The notes under the pieces were generated by a model. The model was not told the DNA's origin. It was given only the letters and a program-made list of their open reading frames with translations, and ran no database searches. A stretch of 6,402 bases of DNA from Porphyromonadaceae bacterium (GTDB lineage Bacteria > Bacteroidota > Bacteroidia > Bacteroidales > UBA11471): positions 1 through 6,402 of the forward strand of contig JAJQIP010000202.1 of assembly GCA_021199145.1 (NCBI GenBank). Direction: 5' to 3'. Within the stretch, counting starts at the first letter, position 1, and each line of letters begins with the position of its first letter. This document shows positions 1 through 6,343 of this stretch, piece after piece. The position numbers and the translations under genes were made by a program.

Positions 1-11
1 GTATTATCCTT

Positions 12-19
12 TATCTTTG
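12..19 (+). promoter_or_regulatory. Promoter -7 box of the first PL11 lyase gene
   Basis: TATCTTTG is an exact match to the Bacteroidota -7 consensus TAnnTTTG. The matching -33 element (TTTG or TTG about 19 bp upstream) would fall before base 1 and cannot be seen. Transcription would be expected to begin a few bases after the box, around bases 23-27, leaving a leader of roughly 25 nt before the chosen start at base 50. This position is the main argument against the ATG at base 26, which would sit on the transcription start itself. Confidence 0.7.
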
Positions 20-49
20 TGAAAAATGTCATTCTTCGTATTACTTTTT

Positions 50-3000
50 ATGAAAAAATTTATATCCTTTCTCCTAAAAAAAGGCGGTTTGTTGCTGTTG
101 TTGCCGATTCTTCCAGCCATGGGACAAACGCCACAAATCGAAACTCTTAACCGGAGTGTCGTAGCGGTAAATATGTCCAAAAGCGAGGGACAGAAAAAGA
201 GCGGTATCTTCCTCAGCTGGCGTTTTCTCGACGGGGACGAAAAGTCAACCGCCTTCAATGTCTACCGAGACGGCACGTTGCTGACGGCAAAGCCGCTGAC
301 CTCCGTGACCAACTATACCGACACCGAGGGGTCAACCTCCTCGCAATATGTCGTTGAGACGTTGGTCGACGATGTCGTCACGGAACGGGATACGGTCAAG
401 GAGATTTGGCCTACTATATATAAGGAGATACCCTTGAACCGACCGGCTGGCGGGAAAAACGCTTCGGGGTATTACTCTTACAGTCCTAACGACTGCAGTG
501 CTGGTGATGTTGACGGCGACGGAGAATACGAAATCATCGTGAAATGGGATCCCACAGACTCTCAGGATAATTCCAATTCGGGATATACGGGGAATGTCTA
601 TCTCGACTGTTACAAACTCGACGGCACCCAACTGTGGCGCATCGATTTGGGTCAGAACATACGAGCCGGTGCGCACTATACGCAGTTTATGGTCTATGAC
701 CTCGACGGGGATGGAAAAGCGGAAGTGGCCTGCAAGACCGCCCCGGGGACTATCGACGGGGAAGGCAACTATGTGCTGATGGGGAGTGACGACCCGACGG
801 CCGACTACCGCAACAGCAGTGGTTATATCCTCTCCGGGCCGGAATATCTCACCGTCTTCAACGGGGAGACAGGAGCGGAAATCACTACCGTCGCCTATAA
901 CCCCTTGCGGGGTACGGTCAGCAGTTGGGGCGACTCCTACGGCAACCGAGTGGACCGCTTCCTGGCCTGTATCGCCTATCTCGATGGCATCCATCCCAGT
1001 CTGGTCATGTGTCGGGGCTACTATACCCGAGCGGCGTTGGTGGCTTATGACTTTGACGGGACAACGCTCACCCAACGGTGGATTCACGACTCCGCCACGA
1101 GCGGACAAGGGGCCTATGGTCAGGGCAATCATAACCTCTCGGTGGGGGATGTCGATGATGACGGATACGACGAAATCATCTACGGCTCGTGTGCCATCGA
1201 CCACGACGGGACGCTCCTCTACCGCACCGGTCTGGGTCACGGCGATGCGATTCACTTTTCGGACCTGGACCCCGACATTGACGGACTGGAGGTTTTTACG
1301 CCTCACGAAGAGACCAGTGCCAAATACGGATTTGATATCCACGAGGCCGGCACGGGGAATATTCTCTATGGCGAATATACCGGTTCGGATGTCGGCCGGG
1401 CGATGGCTGCCGATATCGACTCGACAAGCCGGGGCTTTGAGTTCTGGTCGTCGGCCAACTCGAATGTCTACGACTGCCACGGCAATGTGCTCTACTCCAG
1501 TAACCAGCCCTCATACAACTTCCGGGTCTATTGGGACGGGGATTTGCTAGATGAACTTCTTGACGGGGACAAACTCGACAAATGGAACTCCTCTACAGGG
1601 AAGTCTGAGAGGATTTTCACGCTCTACAACTACGACAATGCTATGACCTGCAACGGCACCAAGAAGACGCCGAACCTGCAGGCGGACCTCTTCGGTGACT
1701 GGCGGGAGGAGATTGTGTTGTGGGGTGGAGGCGACAGTTCCTCTTTGATTGTCTTCACCACCACCTATGCATCTGACTATCGGTTGATTACCCCGATGCA
1801 GGACCACATCTACCGTATGGGCATCGCCTGGCAGAATGTGGCCTATAACCAACCTCCCCACCTGGGTTACTACATCGGCGACGGCATCGATCCTACGGCC
1901 GCCCGCCTGACAAAGACGGGGAAGGGCAACTTAGTTCAGACGATTGAGGAGAAGGAGGCTATCGATACCATCTGCTACAGTTGGACCTATGCCGACGGTG
2001 TGACGGTGGACGGACAGCTGCCGGACGGCGTAACGGCGACAATCGACCTGGAAAAGGCGACCGTCACCATCTGTGGGGTAGCCGAAGAGACCGGAACATT
2101 CTCATTTTATATCTCAACATATGGCGGAACGACCGATATCTCCTTGCCGGGAACGATTACGGTGCGTCCGGAAAGTGTGCTGACCGAAGTGGCTCTCTTC
2201 CATTTTGACGAGACTTCGGGTCTGACGGCGAAGAACGAAATCTCCGGCGAAGCGACCGCCGAGAGCCTCACTCCCTCATGGGTGAGCGGAGTGAGCGGCA
2301 ACGCCATCTCCTTCCCGGGTACAACGGGCTATCTACTCCAATCGCATTACGATGCACTGGAAATGGGTACGGGTCCCTTCTCCATCACGTTGTGGTTCAA
2401 GTCTCCGGGTGCCTCCTCTTGCGACTGGTACCTCTTCCACAAGGGAAGTCATACGGCTGACACCTCTACAGGGGCGACCGGCAAATGGATTGGCATCGAA
2501 TATAAGAACGGGAATCTGACCTTCGCCATCGACGACGATGTGACCAAGACCAACCTGGATATAACGGCGTCGGACTACTTCGACAACGAATGGCACTTCC
2601 TCACCTGTGTCCGTGACTCAGTGAACGGACAACTGCTCATGTATCTCGACGGGGAAGTGGTCGGCACAAAGAGCGACGGTACGGGGAATATCTTCGAAAC
2701 CGAAGATATGGTCATCGGCAACCGTAATATTCTCTTCGACAATGCCTACATAGGGGCTTTGGACGAACTGACCATCTATACGGGCGCCCTGACTGCGGCG
2801 AAAGTGCGGGCTCTCTACGAGGCACAACGTCCGACCAGTGGGGTCAATCAGCCGACTGTCGTGCCAGTCACCGAACGGGTGAAAGTCTTCCCGACCACCT
2901 TCGACGACCAAATTACTATCTTGTTGAATGAGATTTCCGACGAGAATGTCACCTTCATCATACACGCTATCGACGGACGGGAAGTCTACCGCCGAACCTA

Positions 3001-3121
3001 CTTCATCGAGAACCAGTCACCGCTCACCATCAGCGGTATGAGGGATTGGACGGAGGGATTGTACACCTTGACGGTTGTCACTTCGGAAGGGACATTCACC
3101 CGCAAATTGCTCAAAAAATAA
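50..3121 (+). CDS. Secreted rhamnogalacturonan lyase, PL11 family, with LamG and T9SS sorting domains (copy 1)
   Basis: This 1023-residue protein is predicted to cleave the rhamnogalacturonan I backbone of pectin by beta-elimination. A signal peptide covers residues 1-25 (lysine-rich start, Leu-rich core, likely cut at AMG/QTPQ). A beta-sheet domain follows (about 30-125), then the PL11 propeller (about 130-620) with calcium-type loops DVDGDGEYE (153-161), DLDGDGKAE (217-225) and DVDDDGYDE (367-375). Family hallmarks are MCRGYYTR, GNHNLSVGD, YRTGLGHGD, LFGDWREE and AYNQPPH. Residues N147, D167, R450, NGTK (535-538) and Y599 appear to match the substrate-binding or catalytic residues I recall for Bacillus subtilis YesW (N152, D172, R452, N532-K535, Y595); this is inferred from spacing. 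An Ig-like module (about 625-706), a LamG-like module (about 711-922) and a T9SS type A sorting domain (about 942-1023, ending in FTRKLLKK) complete it. The start at 50 is preferred over an in-frame ATG at 26 because MKK then aligns with copy 2 and leaves room for a leader after the -7 box. Confidence 0.93.
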   Translation: MKKFISFLLKKGGLLLLLPILPAMGQTPQIETLNRSVVAVNMSKSEGQKKSGIFLSWRFLDGDEKSTAFNVYRDGTLLTAKPLTSVTNYTDTEGSTSSQYVVETLVDDVVTERDTVKEIWPTIYKEIPLNRPAGGKNASGYYSYSPNDCSAGDVDGDGEYEIIVKWDPTDSQDNSNSGYTGNVYLDCYKLDGTQLWRIDLGQNIRAGAHYTQFMVYDLDGDGKAEVACKTAPGTIDGEGNYVLMGSDDPTADYRNSSGYILSGPEYLTVFNGETGAEITTVAYNPLRGTVSSWGDSYGNRVDRFLACIAYLDGIHPSLVMCRGYYTRAALVAYDFDGTTLTQRWIHDSATSGQGAYGQGNHNLSVGDVDDDGYDEIIYGSCAIDHDGTLLYRTGLGHGDAIHFSDLDPDIDGLEVFTPHEETSAKYGFDIHEAGTGNILYGEYTGSDVGRAMAADIDSTSRGFEFWSSANSNVYDCHGNVLYSSNQPSYNFRVYWDGDLLDELLDGDKLDKWNSSTGKSERIFTLYNYDNAMTCNGTKKTPNLQADLFGDWREEIVLWGGGDSSSLIVFTTTYASDYRLITPMQDHIYRMGIAWQNVAYNQPPHLGYYIGDGIDPTAARLTKTGKGNLVQTIEEKEAIDTICYSWTYADGVTVDGQLPDGVTATIDLEKATVTICGVAEETGTFSFYISTYGGTTDISLPGTITVRPESVLTEVALFHFDETSGLTAKNEISGEATAESLTPSWVSGVSGNAISFPGTTGYLLQSHYDALEMGTGPFSITLWFKSPGASSCDWYLFHKGSHTADTSTGATGKWIGIEYKNGNLTFAIDDDVTKTNLDITASDYFDNEWHFLTCVRDSVNGQLLMYLDGEVVGTKSDGTGNIFETEDMVIGNRNILFDNAYIGALDELTIYTGALTAAKVRALYEAQRPTSGVNQPTVVPVTERVKVFPTTFDDQITILLNEISDENVTFIIHAIDGREVYRRTYFIENQSPLTISGMRDWTEGLYTLTVVTSEGTFTRKLLKK

Positions 3122-3130
3122 AGGATCTTT

Positions 3131-3170
3131 CCTCAGGAGAAGCACCGAATAAAAAGGACTTCTCCTTGGG
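3131..3170 (+). terminator. Intergenic hairpin, possible weak terminator of copy 1
   Basis: AGGAGAAG (3135-3142) pairs perfectly with CTTCTCCT (3159-3166) around a 16-nt A-rich loop. After a C/T mismatch the stem extends by a U-G pair and two C-G pairs (3131-3133 with 3168-3170). It lies 10 bp after the stop codon of copy 1, where a terminator or 3'-end stabilising structure would be expected. There is no T-run directly after the stem, so it is not a classical intrinsic terminator. Its right arm overlaps the -33 box of the next promoter. Confidence 0.4.
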
Positions 3171-3195
3171 GATTGAAAATATTTTCATAGCTTTG
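3166..3195 (+). promoter_or_regulatory. Promoter of the second PL11 lyase gene
   Basis: The -7 box TAGCTTTG (3188-3195) is an exact TAnnTTTG match. TTG of the -33 box (3166-3168) lies exactly 19 bp upstream, the usual Bacteroidota spacing. Transcription should start around 3199-3203, giving a leader of only about 13-17 nt before the ATG at 3216. The second lyase can therefore be transcribed on its own, although read-through from copy 1 over the 94-bp gap remains possible. Confidence 0.75.
3174..3187. promoter_or_regulatory. Perfect 14-bp palindrome in the promoter spacer, candidate operator
   Basis: TGAAAATATTTTCA is a perfect palindrome with no central gap. It ends at the base before the -7 box and lies wholly within the 19-bp spacer of the second gene's promoter. 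A dimeric regulator bound here would block or remodel RNA polymerase binding. No known regulator is assigned, and A/T richness makes a chance palindrome more likely than in GC-balanced DNA. Confidence 0.35.
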
Positions 3196-3215
3196 ATGCC
3201 ATATATCCGCATTTT

Positions 3216-6200
3216 ATGAAAAAGACACATCTCTACATGGCCGGTCTGCTCCTATCGGCTTTTACCGTTCTGCCCCTGGGGGCACAAACGCCCCAACAGG
3301 AGACTTTGAGTCGGGGAGTCGTTGCGGTCAAGACCTCTAGCGGCGTTTTCGTCAGTTGGCGTTATCTGGGGACCGATAGTCCTTCGGCCAAATTCAACGT
3401 CTATCGGGACGGCGAACTGCTCAACAGTTCCCCACTCACCGATGTGACCAACTACACCGATGCCGGTGGGACAACCTCCTCGACTTATGTCGTAACCCGT
3501 GTGAGCGGCACTTCCGGAGTGGAAAGCTCGGCGGAGACGGCCGTGTGGGATAATTTCTATAAGAAAATCGCCCTGAACCGTCCGCCTTCCGGTGTTACGC
3601 CTGCCTATACGGCGACGAACGACGGTACGACGGAAGAGTATCCCAACGGACAATACTACTCCTACACCCCCAACGATTGTAGTGTGGGCGATGTCGATGG
3701 GGACGGCGAATATGAAATTATTGTGAAGTGGGATCCGACCAATTCTCGGGATAACTCCTACTACGGCTATACAGGAGAGGTCTATCTCGACTGCTACAAA
3801 CTCGACGGCACCCAACTGTGGCGCATCAACCTGGGCAAGAATATCCGGGCGGGTGCGCACTACTCCCCCTTCATGGTCTATGACCTCGATGGGGACGGGA
3901 AAGCGGAAGTGGCCTGTAAGACGGCTCCAGGTACTATCGACGGACAGGGCAACTACGTTCTCATGGAGGGCGATAGCGAGACGGACGACTATCGCAACAG
4001 CAACGGGATGATTATCAAAGGTTCCGAATACCTCACGCTGTTCAACGGGGAGACAGGAGCGGAAATTACCACCATTGCCTATAACCCGCCTCGGGTATCG
4101 GCCAGCAACTGGGGGGACAGTTACGGTAACCGTTCCGAACGCTACCTGGCTTGCATCGCCTATCTCGACGGCATCAATCCCAGTCTTGTCATGTGTCGGG
4201 GATACTATTCTCGGGCCGTATTGGTGGCCTACGACTTTGACGGGACAACACTCACCCAACGGTGGATTCACGACTCTCCCTCAAGTGGCATCGGAGCCTA
4301 TGGGGAGGGGAATCACAACCTCTCGGTAGGGGATGTCGACGAGGATGGATGTGATGAGATTATCTACGGGGCCTGTGCGATTGACCACGACGGCTCGCTT
4401 CTCTACCGTACCGGCCTGGGACACGGCGATGCCATCCACCTCTCGGATATGGATCCCGATATACGGGGATTGGAAGTCTTCGATATCCACGAAGAGACCA
4501 CGGCCAAATATGGCTATGAAATGCACAAGGCTGGAACGGGCGAAATCCTCTTCGGGGATTATACCGGTTCGGATGTCGGCCGAGGGTGTGCGGCGGATAT
4601 CGATGCCAACTACCGGGGACAAGAGTCCTGGACGACCGAAGGGGGAATTCGTGACTGCAAGGGGAATACCATCAGCGGGTCTCGTCCGTCGATGAACTTC
4701 CGTCTCTATTGGGACGGGGATTTGCAGGATGAACTTCTCGACGGTACCACCATCTCCAAATGGAGTTCGTCCCAGAAAAAGGCCTCGACCCTTATTGAAC
4801 TGAGCAGTTATGCCCAGGTAAGCTCCTGCAACAGCACCAAACAGACTCCTTGCCTCTCGGCTGACCTCTTTGGGGACTGGCGGGAGGAGGTTATTCTGTG
4901 GGACACTTCCGACTCGGCCTCGCTGGTTCTCTATACCACCACGACCCCGTCGGACTACCGTCTCCCCACCCTCATGCACGACCATACCTACCGTATGGGC
5001 ATCGCCTGGCAGAATGTGGGCTACAACCAACCGCCTCATTTGGGATACTACATCGGTGACGGTGATATCGAATCGGCTCGGCTCACCAAAATCAGCGAAG
5101 GTTCACGGAGTCAGACAGTCGGTGTACACATGCCTATCGACACGGTCACCTTCCGTTGGGACCGTTGCGACGGCGTGGAAATCAGCCGCCTGCCTTCCGG
5201 CATCTATTCGAGATATAAAGACAGTGCCAAGACAATCAGCATCTACGGGACACCCTCCGTTTCGGGCGATTACACCATAGTGATAAGCACCGAAGGGAAT
5301 CCGGTAGCCAACCCCACCGATACCGTCTTTTTGGAAATTCTTCCGGAGGATGATATCACGGCGGTCGCTCTCTATCGCTTCGACGAAAGCGCAGGGTCTA
5401 CAGCGGCCAATGCCATATACGGTGAGGCCGTAGCCTCTGGATTTACGCCAGAATGGGATTCGGGTATGTCCGGCAACGGCATTCTCTTCCCCGAGACGGC
5501 GGACGAGACCAGTGTGCTGACCCAGGATAGTTACTCCGAACTGGAGGCGATTGACACCCAATCGTTCACCATCTCCCTTTGGATCAAGACCGAGAATGGT
5601 GACCAGTCCATCCTGGATATCGAAGGGGAGGACGGTTCATTTATCCGTATCGAACGGAACTCCCGCTTCTCCTTCTCCATCTGCGATGGTACCACGACTA
5701 CATCAGCTACGGCACGCAGCACGACCACACTCTTCAACGGGGAATGGAACTACCTTGTCTGCATACGGGATAGGTCGGATGAGAAACTCTACGTCTATCT
5801 GAACGGAAGTCTGATGACTCAGGCTACCGACAAATGCGGGGATCTCTCCCTCTCTCAAATCGCTATCGGCAACCGGGAAGAGGAGGGTACCTATCTTTCC
5901 TATCGAGGAATGATGGACAACTTGACAATCTCTACCGGAGCCATGAACGACCGGCAAGTCAATGAGGCCTACTCCGCCACGGAAGAAGTGCTTGTCGACA
6001 ATACGCCGCACGTCAACGTCTATCCTACCCGCTTTGCCGACCAACTGCATATCCAACTCAGTCAGGAGGCGAAGAACGTAAGCATCCAACTCTACAACCA
6101 AGTGGGAAGCCTCATGCTCGAAAGGGTATACGACATGACGGGAAATCCGCTTCTTACCATCTCCGGATTGGATAATCTGCCGAGTGGAATCTATCTGTTG

Positions 6201-6251
6201 CGCATCAATAATGGCAATACCCAAGAGACAGTGAAACTGCTTAAAAGGTAA
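3216..6251 (+). CDS. Secreted rhamnogalacturonan lyase, PL11 family, with LamG and T9SS sorting domains (copy 2)
   Basis: This 1011-residue paralog of the upstream gene has the same predicted role in rhamnogalacturonan I cleavage. A signal peptide covers residues 1-23 (likely cut at LGA/QTPQ), followed by a beta-sheet domain (about 26-115) and the PL11 propeller (about 118-622). Calcium-type loops are DVDGDGEYE (159-167), DLDGDGKAE (223-231) and DVDEDGCDE (373-381). N153, D173, R456, K542 and Y603 align with the presumed YesW substrate-binding or catalytic positions. An Ig-like module (about 630-710), a LamG-like module (about 714-920) and a T9SS type A sorting domain (about 933-1011, ending in TVKLLKR) follow. 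It differs from copy 1 in a loop 15 residues longer just before N153 (residues 124-146), in NSTK (539-542) instead of NGTK, and in lacking a Lys-rich 7-residue insert near the N-terminus. The C-terminal modules are far more diverged than the propeller. It has its own promoter, and the reading frame is intact. Exo or endo action cannot be decided from sequence alone. Confidence 0.93.
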   Translation: MKKTHLYMAGLLLSAFTVLPLGAQTPQQETLSRGVVAVKTSSGVFVSWRYLGTDSPSAKFNVYRDGELLNSSPLTDVTNYTDAGGTTSSTYVVTRVSGTSGVESSAETAVWDNFYKKIALNRPPSGVTPAYTATNDGTTEEYPNGQYYSYTPNDCSVGDVDGDGEYEIIVKWDPTNSRDNSYYGYTGEVYLDCYKLDGTQLWRINLGKNIRAGAHYSPFMVYDLDGDGKAEVACKTAPGTIDGQGNYVLMEGDSETDDYRNSNGMIIKGSEYLTLFNGETGAEITTIAYNPPRVSASNWGDSYGNRSERYLACIAYLDGINPSLVMCRGYYSRAVLVAYDFDGTTLTQRWIHDSPSSGIGAYGEGNHNLSVGDVDEDGCDEIIYGACAIDHDGSLLYRTGLGHGDAIHLSDMDPDIRGLEVFDIHEETTAKYGYEMHKAGTGEILFGDYTGSDVGRGCAADIDANYRGQESWTTEGGIRDCKGNTISGSRPSMNFRLYWDGDLQDELLDGTTISKWSSSQKKASTLIELSSYAQVSSCNSTKQTPCLSADLFGDWREEVILWDTSDSASLVLYTTTTPSDYRLPTLMHDHTYRMGIAWQNVGYNQPPHLGYYIGDGDIESARLTKISEGSRSQTVGVHMPIDTVTFRWDRCDGVEISRLPSGIYSRYKDSAKTISIYGTPSVSGDYTIVISTEGNPVANPTDTVFLEILPEDDITAVALYRFDESAGSTAANAIYGEAVASGFTPEWDSGMSGNGILFPETADETSVLTQDSYSELEAIDTQSFTISLWIKTENGDQSILDIEGEDGSFIRIERNSRFSFSICDGTTTTSATARSTTTLFNGEWNYLVCIRDRSDEKLYVYLNGSLMTQATDKCGDLSLSQIAIGNREEEGTYLSYRGMMDNLTISTGAMNDRQVNEAYSATEEVLVDNTPHVNVYPTRFADQLHIQLSQEAKNVSIQLYNQVGSLMLERVYDMTGNPLLTISGLDNLPSGIYLLRINNGNTQETVKLLKR

Positions 6252-6260
6252 TTCCTTTTA
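6242..6260 (+). terminator. Hairpin overlapping the stop codon of copy 2, possible weak terminator
   Basis: TAAAAGG (6242-6248) and CCTTTTA (6254-6260) form a perfect 7-bp stem around the 5-nt loop TAATT, which contains the TAA stop. The stem is A/T-rich and is followed by GGCGGTAC rather than a T-run, so termination here would be weak or would depend on other factors. Confidence 0.3.
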
Positions 6261-6282
6261 GGCGGTACAGCTGGAGAAGCGT

Positions 6283-6304
6283 AAAAAAAGGTTGAAAAAC
6301 CTTT
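6283..6304 (-). terminator. GAAA-loop hairpin; terminator-like on the minus strand
   Basis: AAAGGTT (6287-6293) and AACCTTT (6298-6304) form a perfect 7-bp stem closed by GAAA, a GNRA-type tetraloop on the plus-strand RNA. Read on the minus strand, the stem runs into an uninterrupted T-run (complement of the A-run 6283-6289), the layout of an intrinsic terminator. No minus-strand gene in the window needs one. The right arm overlaps the -33 box of the tRNA promoter. The stem has only two G-C pairs, so it may be incidental. Confidence 0.3.
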
Positions 6305-6332
6305 GTAAGAAAGAAAAGATGCCGTACCTTTG
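6302..6332 (+). promoter_or_regulatory. Promoter of the tRNA-Leu gene
   Basis: TTTG (6302-6305) and TACCTTTG (6325-6332) match the Bacteroidota -33 and -7 consensus exactly, with the standard 19-bp spacing. Transcription should start around 6337-6340, only a few bases before the mature 5' end of the tRNA at 6344. This full match to both boxes fits a strongly expressed stable RNA gene. The -7 box is flanked exactly by the inverted repeat GATGCCG/CGGCATC. Confidence 0.85.
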
Positions 6333-6339
6333 CGGCATC
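6318..6339. repeat. Inverted repeat framing the tRNA promoter -7 box
   Basis: GATGCCG (6318-6324) and CGGCATC (6333-6339) are perfect 7-bp inverted arms. The 8 bases between them are exactly the -7 box TACCTTTG. Four or five of the seven arm bases are G or C, so the arms could form a cruciform with the box in the loop, or serve as a symmetric protein site. Whether this has a function is unknown. Confidence 0.6.
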
Positions 6340-6343
6340 AAAG

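Noticed and set aside
26..28. Upstream in-frame ATG as the start of copy 1
   Set aside because: It falls 7 bp after the -7 box, about where transcription begins, and would add MSFFVLLF before a good signal peptide. The ATG at 50 gives MKK as in copy 2.
500..1250. Repeated Asp-Gly-Asp-Gly coding segments as a possible DNA repeat or CRISPR-like array
   Set aside because: They are irregularly spaced, short and explained by calcium-type loops of the PL11 propeller. No regular repeat-spacer pattern exists.
332..1480. Minus-strand open frame of 382 codons within copy 1
   Set aside because: It lies wholly antisense to a strongly supported PL11 domain, its translation shows no recognisable family, and a similar antisense frame occurs at 3252-4271 in copy 2. 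Both follow from the base composition and repeated Asp-Gly codons of the sense strand.
786..1550. Plus-strand 254-codon frame overlapping copy 1 out of frame
   Set aside because: It is rich in Thr, Arg, Ser and Pro, a typical out-of-frame product of this coding sequence, and lies inside a well-supported gene.
3122..3215. Small gene or riboswitch between the lyases
   Set aside because: The 94 bp are taken up by a hairpin and a complete promoter, and the expected leader of about 15 nt is too short for a riboswitch.
3252..5039. Minus-strand open frames (339 and 252 codons) within copy 2
   Set aside because: They are antisense shadows of the lyase propeller, with no promoter, signal or domain. 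Similarity to the antisense frames of copy 1 is inherited from sense-strand homology.
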